From assembly GCF_032681285.1 (NCBI RefSeq), contig NZ_CP136336.1, positions 1,165,001-1,229,000 on the forward strand: a stretch of 64,000 bases of DNA. The letters are read 5' to 3'. Source of the DNA: Piscinibacter gummiphilus. GTDB taxonomy: Bacteria > Pseudomonadota > Gammaproteobacteria > Burkholderiales > Burkholderiaceae_C. Positions 17,989-26,114 of the stretch are shown here, piece after piece; position 1 is the first letter of the stretch; each line of letters opens with the position of its first letter. The notes under the pieces are model-generated. The model ran no database searches and was not told the origin of the DNA. It saw only the letters and a list, made by a program, of their open reading frames with translations. Position numbers and translations under genes: made by a program.

Positions 17989-18020
17989 GCAAGTGAGTCC
18001 TATTTCACGGACTCACTTGC
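17989..18020. repeat. perfect 12-bp inverted repeat between mshG and mshI
   Basis: GCAAGTGAGTCC (17989-18000) and its exact complement (18009-18020) flank an 8-base loop. It lies 3 bases past the mshG stop codon. No T-run follows on the minus strand, so it is not a standard terminator; an RNA-processing or stability element, or a protein site, is possible. Confidence 0.7.
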
Positions 18021-18023
18021 GCT

Positions 18024-19247
18024 TCACTTCAGCGCGGCTTTGCCCAAGTCCCAGATCGGGAGGAAGACACCGAGCGCGAGGATCAACACCAGCACGCCGA
18101 GGAAGATGATGAGGATCGGCTCGATCTGCGCCGAGAGCGACTTCAGCTCGTATTCCACTTCCTGCTGGTAGAAGTCGGCCACCTCGCCCAGCATCTCGTC
18201 GAGCGTGCCTGACTCCTCGCCCACGGCGATCATCTGCAGCACGACCGGCGTGAAGATGCCGCTCGCGGCGGCGGTGCGCAGGAGGCTGTCGCCGCGCTCC
18301 ACGCCTTCGCGCATCTTCTCGATGGCGCGCGCATAGAAGTGGTTGTCGACCGTGTTGGCCACGACCATCATCGACTGCACCACCGGCACGCCGCTCTTGA
18401 GCGCGAGCGCGAAGCTGCGCGAGAAGCGCGCGAGCGTCGCCTTGCGGATGATCTTGCCGGCGATGGGGAACTTGAGCTTGAACTTGTCCCACGCGTAGCC
18501 GCCGTCTTCGGTGCTCGTCCAGCGCTTGAAGCCGAAGAAGCCGCCGACGGCCGCCACCAGCAGGTAGGGCCAGGCCACGATGGTGAAGCGGGAGAAGCCG
18601 ACGAGGATGCGCGTCATGAACGGCAGGTCGGAGCCGAGGCCATCGAACACCCGCTGGAAGGCCGGGATCACGAACACGTTGACCACGCCGACGGCGATGA
18701 TCATCACCGCGATCACGAAGCTCGGGTAGCGCAGCGCCGACTTCACCTGGTCGCGCATCAGCTTCTCGAATTCGAGGTGATGGAAGAGGCGCAGGAAGAC
18801 TTCGTCGAGCCGGCCCGTCATTTCGCCCACGCGCACCATCGCGACGTAGAAGGCGCTGAAGACACCCGTCTGCTTGGCGAGCGAGGTCGACATCTCGTTG
18901 CCCGACTCCAGGCTCTCGCGCGTCTGGCGGATCACCTCTTTCATCGCGGGCGAGGCCGATTCCTGCAGCCCGCCGAGCGCACGCGTGAGCGCAATGCCCG
19001 ATTTGAGGAGCGTGTGCAGCTGGCGGCTGAACATCAGCAGGTCTTCGTGCTTGACCTTCTCGCGCTTGCCGAAGCCGATCTGCTTCGAGGCCATCGAGGC
19101 GCCCACCGCGGTGGCGAGCACGATCTCGAGCGGTGTGCTGCCGGCACGCTGCAGCTCGGCCGCCACGGCGCCGGCACTGTCGCCTTCGAGCACGCCTTGC
19201 AGCAGGCCGCCGCTGGCGTCACGCGCCGTGTAGGTGAACTGGGGCAT
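18024..19247 (-). CDS. mshG: MSHA/type II secretion-type inner membrane protein MshG (GspF family)
   Basis: The 407-residue protein has two copies of the T2SSF domain, with membrane segments near 170-190, 220-240 and 375-400 (VLVLILALGVFLPIW). FSRQLHTLLKSGIALTRALG and FSRSFALALKSGVPVVQSMM are the paired, homologous cytoplasmic motifs of GspF/PilC proteins. It is the platform on which the MshE motor turns. The start codon shares one base with the mshE stop (TGATG), so the two are coupled. Confidence 0.9.
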   Translation of the reverse strand: MPQFTYTARDASGGLLQGVLEGDSAGAVAAELQRAGSTPLEIVLATAVGASMASKQIGFGKREKVKHEDLLMFSRQLHTLLKSGIALTRALGGLQESASPAMKEVIRQTRESLESGNEMSTSLAKQTGVFSAFYVAMVRVGEMTGRLDEVFLRLFHHLEFEKLMRDQVKSALRYPSFVIAVMIIAVGVVNVFVIPAFQRVFDGLGSDLPFMTRILVGFSRFTIVAWPYLLVAAVGGFFGFKRWTSTEDGGYAWDKFKLKFPIAGKIIRKATLARFSRSFALALKSGVPVVQSMMVVANTVDNHFYARAIEKMREGVERGDSLLRTAAASGIFTPVVLQMIAVGEESGTLDEMLGEVADFYQQEVEYELKSLSAQIEPILIIFLGVLVLILALGVFLPIWDLGKAALK

Positions 19248-20953
19248 CAGCCGTCACCGCTGGCGGCGAGCGCCATGGCTTCCGAGATCGTGGAGCGCCC
19301 TGCATGGGCCAGCGCCAGGGCATTGCGCAGCAGCGTCTTGGTGCCGATCTGTGCCCGCGCGATGCGCACGAATTCGATCGGCGAGCCGTGGTTGGCGGTC
19401 TGCACTAGCTCGGGGGTCATCTCCAGCATCTCGTAGACGGCGGTGCGGCCGATGAAGCCGGTGCCGTTGCAGCGCGAGCAGCCCATGCCACGCATGTACT
19501 TGCCGTCCTTGCCCTCGGGGCCGATGTAGTGGTCGAGCCAGCCGAGTTCCTGCGGGGTGGGAGAGTGCGGCGCGATGCAGTTTTCGCACAAGAGGCGCAC
19601 CAGGCGCTGTGCGATCACGAGGTTGAGCGACATGGCCACCATGTAGGGCGGCACGCCCATGTCGAGCAGGCGGATCGGGGTCGTGGCCGCGTCGTTGGTG
19701 TGCAGCGTGGAGAGCACCATGTGACCGGTCATCGCGGCGCGCAGGCCGATCTCGGCGGTGGTCTTGTCGCGCATTTCGCCGACGAGGATCACGTCCGGGT
19801 CCTGCCGCAGCGCGGCGCGCAGCACACGCTCGAACGAGAGGTCGATCTTGTCGTGCACCTGCACCTGGTTGATGCCGGGCAGCCGGTATTCGACCGGGTC
19901 TTCGACGGTGATGATCTTGCGGTCGGGCGAGTTGATCTCGTTGAGCGACGCATAGAGCGCGGTGGTCTTGCCGCTGCCAGTCGGGCCGGTCACTAGGATC
20001 ATGCCGCTCGTGCGCTGCAGGGCGCCGCGCACCTTGGCCAGCATCTCGTCGCCCATGCCGAGGCGGTCGAGCCGCAGCAGGCCGCCGCTCTGGTTGAGCA
20101 GACGCATCACGACCGATTCGCCGCATTGCGTGGGCATGGTGGAGATGCGCACGTCGAGCGGGTTGCCGCGGATGTCGACGTGGAAGCGGCCGTCCTGCGG
20201 CAGGCGTTTCTCGGAGATGTCGAGGCCCGACATCAGCTTCAGGCGCAGCACCAGCGCCGGCGCGATCTTCAGGTCGGATTCGGTCTGCAGGTGCAGCACG
20301 CCGTCGATGCGGAAGCGCACATGCAGCTTGTGCTGCTGCGGTTCGATGTGGATGTCGGAGGCGCGCACCTGGGCGGCGTCTTCGAAGAGCGTCTGCAGCA
20401 GCTTGACGACCGGCGCGTCTTTCACCGCCGCTTCGGTGCCGAGCAGGTTGCCGAAGTCGGCCTCGGTCTGCGCCAGTTCGGCGGTCAGCTCCTGCGACAG
20501 CGCGGTGATTTCACCGGTGCGGCGGTACACGCGGTCGATGGTGGCGAGCAGCTGCGTCTCGGTGACGGCGGCGAGCTCGATCTCGCGCTTCAGGATGCGG
20601 GTGAGCTCGTCGTAGGCGAAGAGGTCGCTCGGGTCGGCCATGCCGACACGCAGCACGCCGTTGTTCTCTTCCAGCACCAGCGCGCGAAAGCGGCGGGCCT
20701 GGGCCTCGGTGAGCAGGTTCACCAGCGCGGGCGCCGGGTTGGTCTGCTTGAGGTTGATGTAGGGGATCTTCAGCTGGCCGGCGAGTGCCCCCGAGATCTG
20801 CTCTTCGGTGACGACGCCGCTGTCGACCAGGATGCGGCCGAGCTTGCGGCCGCTCGAGCGCTGCTGCTCCAGCGTGGCGGTGAGCTGCTCCTGGGTGATG
20901 AGGTTCTGCTGAACCAGCAGGTCACCCAGGCGGATTTTCTGGGGTGGCGGCAT
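19247..20953 (-). CDS. mshE: MSHA-type pilus extension ATPase MshE (GspE family, c-di-GMP-binding N-domain)
   Basis: The 568-residue hexameric motor ATPase carries Walker A GPTGSGKTT at 323-331, the GEMRDKTTAEIGLRAAMTGH Walker B/His-box region, and a CxxC...CxxC zinc site (CENC and CSRC). The N-terminus has two tandem 24-residue MshEN motifs, starting RLGDLL at residue 8 and KLGRIL at residue 37, each with the spaced Leu and terminal Gln that bind c-di-GMP in Vibrio MshE. The first copy has Asn for the usual mid-motif Gly. ATG 20953 is preceded by AGGA; a TTG 18 bases upstream is less likely. It is the first msh gene here. Confidence 0.9.
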   Translation of the reverse strand: MPPPQKIRLGDLLVQQNLITQEQLTATLEQQRSSGRKLGRILVDSGVVTEEQISGALAGQLKIPYINLKQTNPAPALVNLLTEAQARRFRALVLEENNGVLRVGMADPSDLFAYDELTRILKREIELAAVTETQLLATIDRVYRRTGEITALSQELTAELAQTEADFGNLLGTEAAVKDAPVVKLLQTLFEDAAQVRASDIHIEPQQHKLHVRFRIDGVLHLQTESDLKIAPALVLRLKLMSGLDISEKRLPQDGRFHVDIRGNPLDVRISTMPTQCGESVVMRLLNQSGGLLRLDRLGMGDEMLAKVRGALQRTSGMILVTGPTGSGKTTALYASLNEINSPDRKIITVEDPVEYRLPGINQVQVHDKIDLSFERVLRAALRQDPDVILVGEMRDKTTAEIGLRAAMTGHMVLSTLHTNDAATTPIRLLDMGVPPYMVAMSLNLVIAQRLVRLLCENCIAPHSPTPQELGWLDHYIGPEGKDGKYMRGMGCSRCNGTGFIGRTAVYEMLEMTPELVQTANHGSPIEFVRIARAQIGTKTLLRNALALAHAGRSTISEAMALAASGDG

Positions 20954-21042
20954 GCGCGGTCCTGACGACAAAGGCCATGGGTCAGGCCATTGTCGAAGTC
21001 AGTACCGGCTTGCGATGGATGGAAGTGGCGTGTCTTCCGGCC

Positions 21043-22167
21043 TCAATTCGGCACGCCGATGTCGCCCAGCGCCTTGCGGATCACCGGGGCGTGTGCGCCC
21101 TGGGCCTTGCCTTCCTCGATCTCGGCAGCGCGCTCGAAGAGCGGCACGAAGAGGCCGAGCTTGTCGACCGGGCCCTTGAGCGTGAGCGTGCCGTGCTTCA
21201 CGAACGCGGCGTCCCAGGTGGCCAGCACTTCGTGCCAGAACGATTTCGTGGCGGCGTAGTAGCGGTCGGCGGCGGCGAAGTCGGGGTCTTTCAATCGCTC
21301 GTAGCGCGCCATGCCGACTTCGCGGCCGAGGTAGGGGAAAGCGGCGTCGGGCTGGCGTGTGGCGTCGAGCCGCGCCTTGAGGTTGTGTTCCTCCTGCGTC
21401 CAGCCGGTGGGATTCACGGTGTGGCGGTTGGTGCCGATGAGGGTGTCGTAGTCCTTGCGCACGCTCCACTCGCGGCGTGGCAGCGGGCGCCAGGTCTCGC
21501 CGCTGATCCAGGTGGAGAAGCTCGCGTTGTGCTGCCAGCGGCCGAGGCTTGCGTAGCGCGGCGACTCGTCCACCTGGTAGACCGTCTGCACCCAGGCCCC
21601 GCGGCGGGCCGCTTCGGGCACGGGGCGGCGCTGCCAGCGGTCGCGCCCCAGGTACTCGACGATGGCCTCGGGCTCGAAAGCCCAGTCCTGCCGCCAGTGC
21701 TTGGTGACGATGGGCTCGCCGGGCTTCCCGTCTTTGCCGGCGATGCGCATCTCGAGGATGTGCACCAGGCTCACGAAACCGGGCTCGTTGCGGTCGACGT
21801 AGACCTTCTCGGTGCCCCACGACTGGTACGGGCCGAGCTTCACTGGGTCGTCGGCCGCGGTATACGACGCGATCTCCAGGAAGTCGAAGCTCACGCGGTA
21901 GCTGCCGGCCATGGCGAGGATGGCGCGGCGGTCGCGCTCTTGCGGACTCAGGCCCGCAGCCTGCAGGGCCTTCCACTCGGGCGAGGGCGCGAGGTCAAGG
22001 GTGACCGGCGCGCCTTGCGTGCTGCCGCCGCGCGGCTTGAGGCCTTCCGCGTCGAGCGGCCATGAAAAGGTGTAGCGCAGCGGGGTGCCAGCGTTCGCCG
22101 GCTTGTCGGCGGCCCACGCGACGGGCGCCAGAAGGAAAGCGAGGCAGAGCAGCAAAGGCTTGGTCAT
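21043..22167 (-). CDS. exported DUF6607-type protein of unknown function
   Basis: The 374-residue product has a clear signal peptide (cleavage near APVAWAAD). The mature chain is rich in Trp, Arg and Tyr and includes VTKHWRQDWAFEP, WSVRKDYDTLIGTNRHTVNP and TGWTQEEHNLK, which I recognise as the DUF6607 family pattern from memory, not from a search. No catalytic motif is obvious. It starts 18 bases after ureD on the same strand and ends 89 bases before mshE. Its cellular role is unknown. Confidence 0.7.
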   Translation of the reverse strand: MTKPLLLCLAFLLAPVAWAADKPANAGTPLRYTFSWPLDAEGLKPRGGSTQGAPVTLDLAPSPEWKALQAAGLSPQERDRRAILAMAGSYRVSFDFLEIASYTAADDPVKLGPYQSWGTEKVYVDRNEPGFVSLVHILEMRIAGKDGKPGEPIVTKHWRQDWAFEPEAIVEYLGRDRWQRRPVPEAARRGAWVQTVYQVDESPRYASLGRWQHNASFSTWISGETWRPLPRREWSVRKDYDTLIGTNRHTVNPTGWTQEEHNLKARLDATRQPDAAFPYLGREVGMARYERLKDPDFAAADRYYAATKSFWHEVLATWDAAFVKHGTLTLKGPVDKLGLFVPLFERAAEIEEGKAQGAHAPVIRKALGDIGVPN

Positions 22168-22185
22168 CGTGAGGCACCTTGGCGG

Positions 22186-23016
22186 TCAGGTGCGCCACAC
22201 ACGCGGTTGCGCTGCGGAGAGCGACCACGCGGTCTGGCGCCAACGTTTCCAGACTTCGGTCAGCAATTGCATCGCAGGTTCCACACGATGGGCCAGCGCG
22301 CGCAGCACCACCACGCTGGCGTGCGCCGAGGTGCAGCCGGCGGTGGTGCGAAGGGCGCTGGTGGAGACGGCCTCGCGGGCGGCATCGAGCAGGGTGTCGC
22401 GGCGCGGCGCCGCGAGCGCGCCGCCGGCGGCAAACCACATCGTCGCCAGAACGCTGTGCCCGGCCCAGCCGAGCGGCGATTGCAGCAGGCGGGTGTCGTG
22501 CCCATCGATGCGGCCACGCTCCAGCCACACGCCGGGCAGCTCGATGCTCTGCGTGTAGCGGCCACTGTCGTAGGGCTGGTCGCTGGCAGGCAGGCCGAGG
22601 GCGAGCACGTCCCAGCCCATCATTTCGGCGCCAGGGGCCAGTTCGAAGCGCATCCGGTTCTCGGCCAGCGTGTCGGGGTAGAGGATGGTCTCGAGCGGCA
22701 GCCACTCGAAGCGCGAACCTTCGGCCACACGCGTGGTCAGGGTCTGCAGTCCCGGATCGCCCAGGCTGCGGTAGAAGCGCGTGGCGCCCGGCGTGGTGAT
22801 GAGCGCGTGGCTGCCGGCCTGCACGTTGACGTCGATCGCCAGCACGTCACCGCTGACGATGCCGCCGGGCGGGTGCACCAGCACGTTGTGGCAGATCGCG
22901 TCGCCCTCGGGGTAGAGGCTTTGCAGCACGCGCAACGGGCCGTTGTGCTGGTCGAGGACCGTGGTGCGCTGATGGGTGCGGCGATAGTCGAGCTTCAGGT
23001 GGCCGTGCCAGCCCAT
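22186..23016 (-). CDS. ureD: urease accessory protein UreD
   Basis: The 276-residue protein is UreD (UreH), the scaffold that, with UreF and UreG, loads nickel into apo-urease. Recognisable segments are GPLRVLQSLYPEGDAICHNV, VHPPGGIVSGDVLAIDV and LITTPGATRFYRS, all conserved in the family. It begins 37 bases after an ABC permease gene. The usual next genes (ureA, ureB, ureC, ureE, ureF, ureG) are absent; a DUF6607 gene follows instead. The protein looks intact, so urease genes are expected elsewhere. Confidence 0.9.
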   Translation of the reverse strand: MGWHGHLKLDYRRTHQRTTVLDQHNGPLRVLQSLYPEGDAICHNVLVHPPGGIVSGDVLAIDVNVQAGSHALITTPGATRFYRSLGDPGLQTLTTRVAEGSRFEWLPLETILYPDTLAENRMRFELAPGAEMMGWDVLALGLPASDQPYDSGRYTQSIELPGVWLERGRIDGHDTRLLQSPLGWAGHSVLATMWFAAGGALAAPRRDTLLDAAREAVSTSALRTTAGCTSAHASVVVLRALAHRVEPAMQLLTEVWKRWRQTAWSLSAAQPRVWRT

Positions 23017-23053
23017 GAGCGAATGCGCGAAGTGAGGGAGGCCTGAAGTGTAT

Positions 23054-23821
23054 TCAGGCCGCGTTCGAGCCCCGGTGTGCCCAGGCCGTGGTGCGCTTCT
23101 CCACCACTGCGAAGAGCTCGTACATCGCCATTGCCATCACGCCGATCACCACCAAGCCGGCGAAGGCCAGGCCCATCTGCATCGACGAGCCGGCCGAGAT
23201 GAGCAGGTAGCCGATGCCTTCGTTGGCGGCGGTCATCTCCGACACGGTCGTGCCGACGAAGGCCAGCGTGATTGCCACTTTCAGCGAGCCGTAGAAGTAG
23301 GGCAGTGAGCGCGGCAGGCCGACCTTGATGAGCACGTCCCAGCGCTTCGCACCGAGCACGCGCAGCACGTCTTCGAGTTCGGGCTCCAGCGTGGCGAGGC
23401 CTGTCGCGATGTTGACGGTGATGGGGAAGAACGAGATGAGGAATGCGGTGAGCACGGCCGGCCCCACGCCGATGCCGAACCACACCACGAGGATGGGCAC
23501 GAAGGCCGCTTTGGGCAGCGCGTTGAAGGCGGTCATCAGCGGGTACATCGCCGCATAGGCCATGCGCGAGCTGCCGATGAGGAAGCCGAGGAGTGTGCCC
23601 ACGACGATCGAGAGCCCGAAGCCCGCCATCGTGACCCAGAAAGTGCGCCAGGCATGGCCGGCGATCACGCCGCGGAACTCGACCAGCTGCGTCGCAATGC
23701 GCGAGGGCGAGGGGAAGACGAAGTCCGACACGTTGAAGCCGCGGCACAGCAGCTCCCACAACAACAGCACGCCGATGAGCAGCAGCCACGGCGCCAGGGC
23801 CTCTTTCTGCTTCTTGGTCAT
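23054..23821 (-). CDS. ABC transporter permease (SsuC/TauC/nitrate type)
   Basis: The 255-residue protein has about six membrane segments and a typical binding-protein-dependent permease loop: NALPKAAFVPILVVWFGIG and LEDVLRVLGAKRWDVLIKVG, the EAA-type segment contacting the ATPase. It overlaps the ATPase gene by 4 bases. The importer family handles nitrate, sulfonates, taurine, thiamine precursors and related compounds. Context (guanine deaminase, ureD) suggests a nitrogenous substrate such as a purine, which is inference. Confidence 0.88.
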   Translation of the reverse strand: MTKKQKEALAPWLLLIGVLLLWELLCRGFNVSDFVFPSPSRIATQLVEFRGVIAGHAWRTFWVTMAGFGLSIVVGTLLGFLIGSSRMAYAAMYPLMTAFNALPKAAFVPILVVWFGIGVGPAVLTAFLISFFPITVNIATGLATLEPELEDVLRVLGAKRWDVLIKVGLPRSLPYFYGSLKVAITLAFVGTTVSEMTAANEGIGYLLISAGSSMQMGLAFAGLVVIGVMAMAMYELFAVVEKRTTAWAHRGSNAA

Positions 23822-24648
23822 TGCGGCACCTCCACCGAGCCGGCCGGCTTGCCGCTCTTTTGGCGAATGGCCCCGATGTGCTCGCGCAGCTCCAGCACGA
23901 GGTCGGTGAAGCCCTTGGTGTAGGTCAGCTCCAGCTCGCGCGGGCGTGGCAACTCGATGGTCTTGCGCACCAGCATGCGCCCCGGGCTGCGGCTCATCAC
24001 GTACACCGTGTCGGCGAGGAACACCGCCTCGCGCAGGTCGTGGGTGACGAGGATGACGTTGAACTTCTGCGCGGCCTGCAGATCACGCAGGATGCACCAC
24101 AGCTCCTCGCGGGTGAACGCATCGAGCGCGCCGAAGGGCTCGTCGAGCAGCAGCATCTTGGGTTCGTGGATCAGCGCGCGGCAGATCGACGCGCGCTGCT
24201 GCATGCCACCCGAGAGCTGCCACGGAAACTTGTCTTCGTAGCCGGCGAGGCCGACGCTGGCGAGCAGCTTCTTCGCCTTCTCGGCGTACTCGCTGCGCCG
24301 GGCGCGGAAGTTCGAGCGGTAGGGTTCGACGATCTCCAGCGGCAGCAGCACGTTGTCCAAGGTGGTGCGCCACGGGAGCAACGATGGTGCCTGGAAGGCC
24401 ATCCCGGTGATCTTGAGCGGGCCGGTGACCTCGCGCCCGTCGATGAGGATGCTGCCCTGCGACGGCCGCTTGAGGCCGGTCGCGAGTTTCATGAAGGTCG
24501 ACTTGCCGCAGCCCGAAGGCCCCACGATGGCGATGAATTCGCCGGTGCCGACTTGCAGCGAGATGTCTTCGACCGCGTATTGCCGTTTGGCGAGCAGCTC
24601 GTCGTTGTAGGCGAGCCAGACGTTCCGGAAGTCGACGAACGAGGTCAT
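23818..24648 (-). CDS. ABC transporter ATP-binding protein (SsuB/TauB/nitrate type)
   Basis: The 276-residue ATPase has Walker A GPSGCGKST at 43-51, signature LSGGMQQRASICRALIHEP and Walker B LLLLDEPFGALD, with the switch His in VTHDLREAVFLAD. ALD after the Walker B is usual for the nitrate/sulfonate group. It works with the downstream permease (4-base overlap) and also overlaps the upstream lipoprotein hydrolase gene by 4 bases, so three genes are translated as a coupled set. Confidence 0.9.
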   Translation of the reverse strand: MTSFVDFRNVWLAYNDELLAKRQYAVEDISLQVGTGEFIAIVGPSGCGKSTFMKLATGLKRPSQGSILIDGREVTGPLKITGMAFQAPSLLPWRTTLDNVLLPLEIVEPYRSNFRARRSEYAEKAKKLLASVGLAGYEDKFPWQLSGGMQQRASICRALIHEPKMLLLDEPFGALDAFTREELWCILRDLQAAQKFNVILVTHDLREAVFLADTVYVMSRSPGRMLVRKTIELPRPRELELTYTKGFTDLVLELREHIGAIRQKSGKPAGSVEVPQ

Positions 24649-25529
24649 TGGGGCAATTGGTGGAGGATGGATCGCACGGCCTCTCGGTAGATCCCCGGCG
24701 CCTCCCTGTGCAACTGGCTGTGGGAGCCGCCCGAGATCTCGACCCAGCGCACGCTGCCGGGTCGGGCGGCATCACGCAATTTCCGGCCCAGCTCCACCGG
24801 CACCGTCTTGTCGCGGTCGCCGTGCATCATGAGGATGGGCGCGTCGACCTTGGCGATCTTCTGGTCGGAGTAGAAGCGCTGGCGGGTGATCCACGACGCC
24901 ACCACGCCATAGGCGCCCACCGAGGCGGCCACGTCGGGCAGGCTGGTGAAGCTCGACTCGACGATCAGCGCGCCGTAGTCGGCGTGGTAGTGTTTGCGGC
25001 TCGCGAGGTCGATGGCCACGCCGCCACCCATCGAGTGGCCGAAGATGATGCGCTTCTTCGGGTCGGGCTGGCGCTGCATCAGCTCGGCCCAGGCCACGTC
25101 GGCATCGGCGAGGATGGATTCTTCCGACGGGATGATGGGCTCGCTGTCGCCCCAGCCGCGGTAGTCGACCGCGAGCACCGACACACCGGCGTCACGCAGC
25201 GCCTCCATCTTCGGGTGGTTCTTGTAGAGGCTGCGGAAGGTGCCGTGCAGGTAGAGCAGGGTCGGGGCTTGCGGGTCGGCGGCCGGCATCCACCACAGGG
25301 CCAGCGTTTCGGGCTTGCCCGGCTGCTCGCCGCGCACCTTGAGCGTGTACATCGAGTCGCCCGGCTTGAGGCCGGCGAAGTCGGCCGGGCGGCCGGGCGC
25401 GGGGCGGTAGACGAGCTCGCGCTCCTTGGCGTCCCACCAGGCGCAGCCGCTGGTGAGCATCAAGAGGGAAAGCGTCACACACAGCGTTACCCCTGGCCGC
25501 CGCAGGGCGGCGTGAGTGCTCAAAAACAT
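24645..25529 (-). CDS. alpha/beta hydrolase lipoprotein
   Basis: The 294-residue product has a lipoprotein signal (lipobox LTSGC, Cys29) and an alpha/beta hydrolase fold: oxyanion loop LLYLHGTFRS, DYRGWGDSE, nucleophile elbow GHSMGG (Ser166) and a late GGSHSQLH His. It resembles ABHD13/BEM46-like serine hydrolases, so esterase or thioesterase activity at the envelope is plausible. It overlaps the ABC ATPase gene by 4 bases (24645-24648). The start at 25529 leaves only 16 bases to the divergent outer-membrane gene; an ATG at 25547 would overlap that gene. Confidence 0.8.
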   Translation of the reverse strand: MFLSTHAALRRPGVTLCVTLSLLMLTSGCAWWDAKERELVYRPAPGRPADFAGLKPGDSMYTLKVRGEQPGKPETLALWWMPAADPQAPTLLYLHGTFRSLYKNHPKMEALRDAGVSVLAVDYRGWGDSEPIIPSEESILADADVAWAELMQRQPDPKKRIIFGHSMGGGVAIDLASRKHYHADYGALIVESSFTSLPDVAASVGAYGVVASWITRQRFYSDQKIAKVDAPILMMHGDRDKTVPVELGRKLRDAARPGSVRWVEISGGSHSQLHREAPGIYREAVRSILHQLPQ

Positions 25530-25545
25530 GGCGACAATTGAACGC

Positions 25546-26097
25546 ATGAAAGTCCTTGTATCCGCGCTGGCGATGGCCGCGGCCGGCATGGCGTTGCCTG
25601 CCCTGGCCCAGACCAGCCCCACGCCCATCGATTCTGCGAAGCCCGCCACGGCAGTGACCACCCGCGCGCCGACGGCCACGCCGTCGGGCAGCAACGGGAC
25701 GTGGCGCCTGATGGCCTCGCCCTACACGATCCATTATTCACGCGACCCCAATCACCGCCCGGTGTGGATGCTCGGCTTCGAGCGCGAGCGGCTCGACGGC
25801 CTGCTGTGGGGCGCCTGCTATTTCAGCAACTCGTTCGGCCAGCCGAGCGGCATGGTCTACGGCGGGCAGCGGCTGTACGACTTCAGCCCCTACCCGGAGC
25901 TCTTCGCGCAGTGGACGGCCGGCATCATGTACGGCTACAAGGGCGAGTTCCAGGACAAGGTGCCCTTCAACCACCGGGGCTTCTCGCCCGGGGTCGTGCT
26001 GGCGCTGGGTTGGCAGTTCACGCCGCGCTACTCGGTGCAGGCCAACATCCTCGGCAACTCGGCCATGATGTTCCAGTTCTCGGTGGACCTGCCCTGA
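25546..26097 (+). CDS. small outer-membrane beta-barrel protein, unknown function
   Basis: The 183-residue product has a signal peptide cleaved near LPALAQ, then about 30 low-complexity Pro/Thr/Ala residues, then a region alternating aromatic and small residues: YTIHYSRDPNHRPVWMLGFE, LLWGACYFSNSFGQ, GWQFTPRYSVQANILG and a C-terminal MMFQFSVDLP. This suggests an eight-stranded barrel. It faces right, against all neighbouring genes, and converges with the ABC binding-protein gene (17 bases between stops). ATG 25546 begins the best signal peptide. A lipid-modifying PagP-like role is conceivable but I see no diagnostic motif. Confidence 0.65.
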   Translation: MKVLVSALAMAAAGMALPALAQTSPTPIDSAKPATAVTTRAPTATPSGSNGTWRLMASPYTIHYSRDPNHRPVWMLGFERERLDGLLWGACYFSNSFGQPSGMVYGGQRLYDFSPYPELFAQWTAGIMYGYKGEFQDKVPFNHRGFSPGVVLALGWQFTPRYSVQANILGNSAMMFQFSVDLP

Positions 26098-26114
26098 ACG
26101 CTGGCGCGTGAGCG

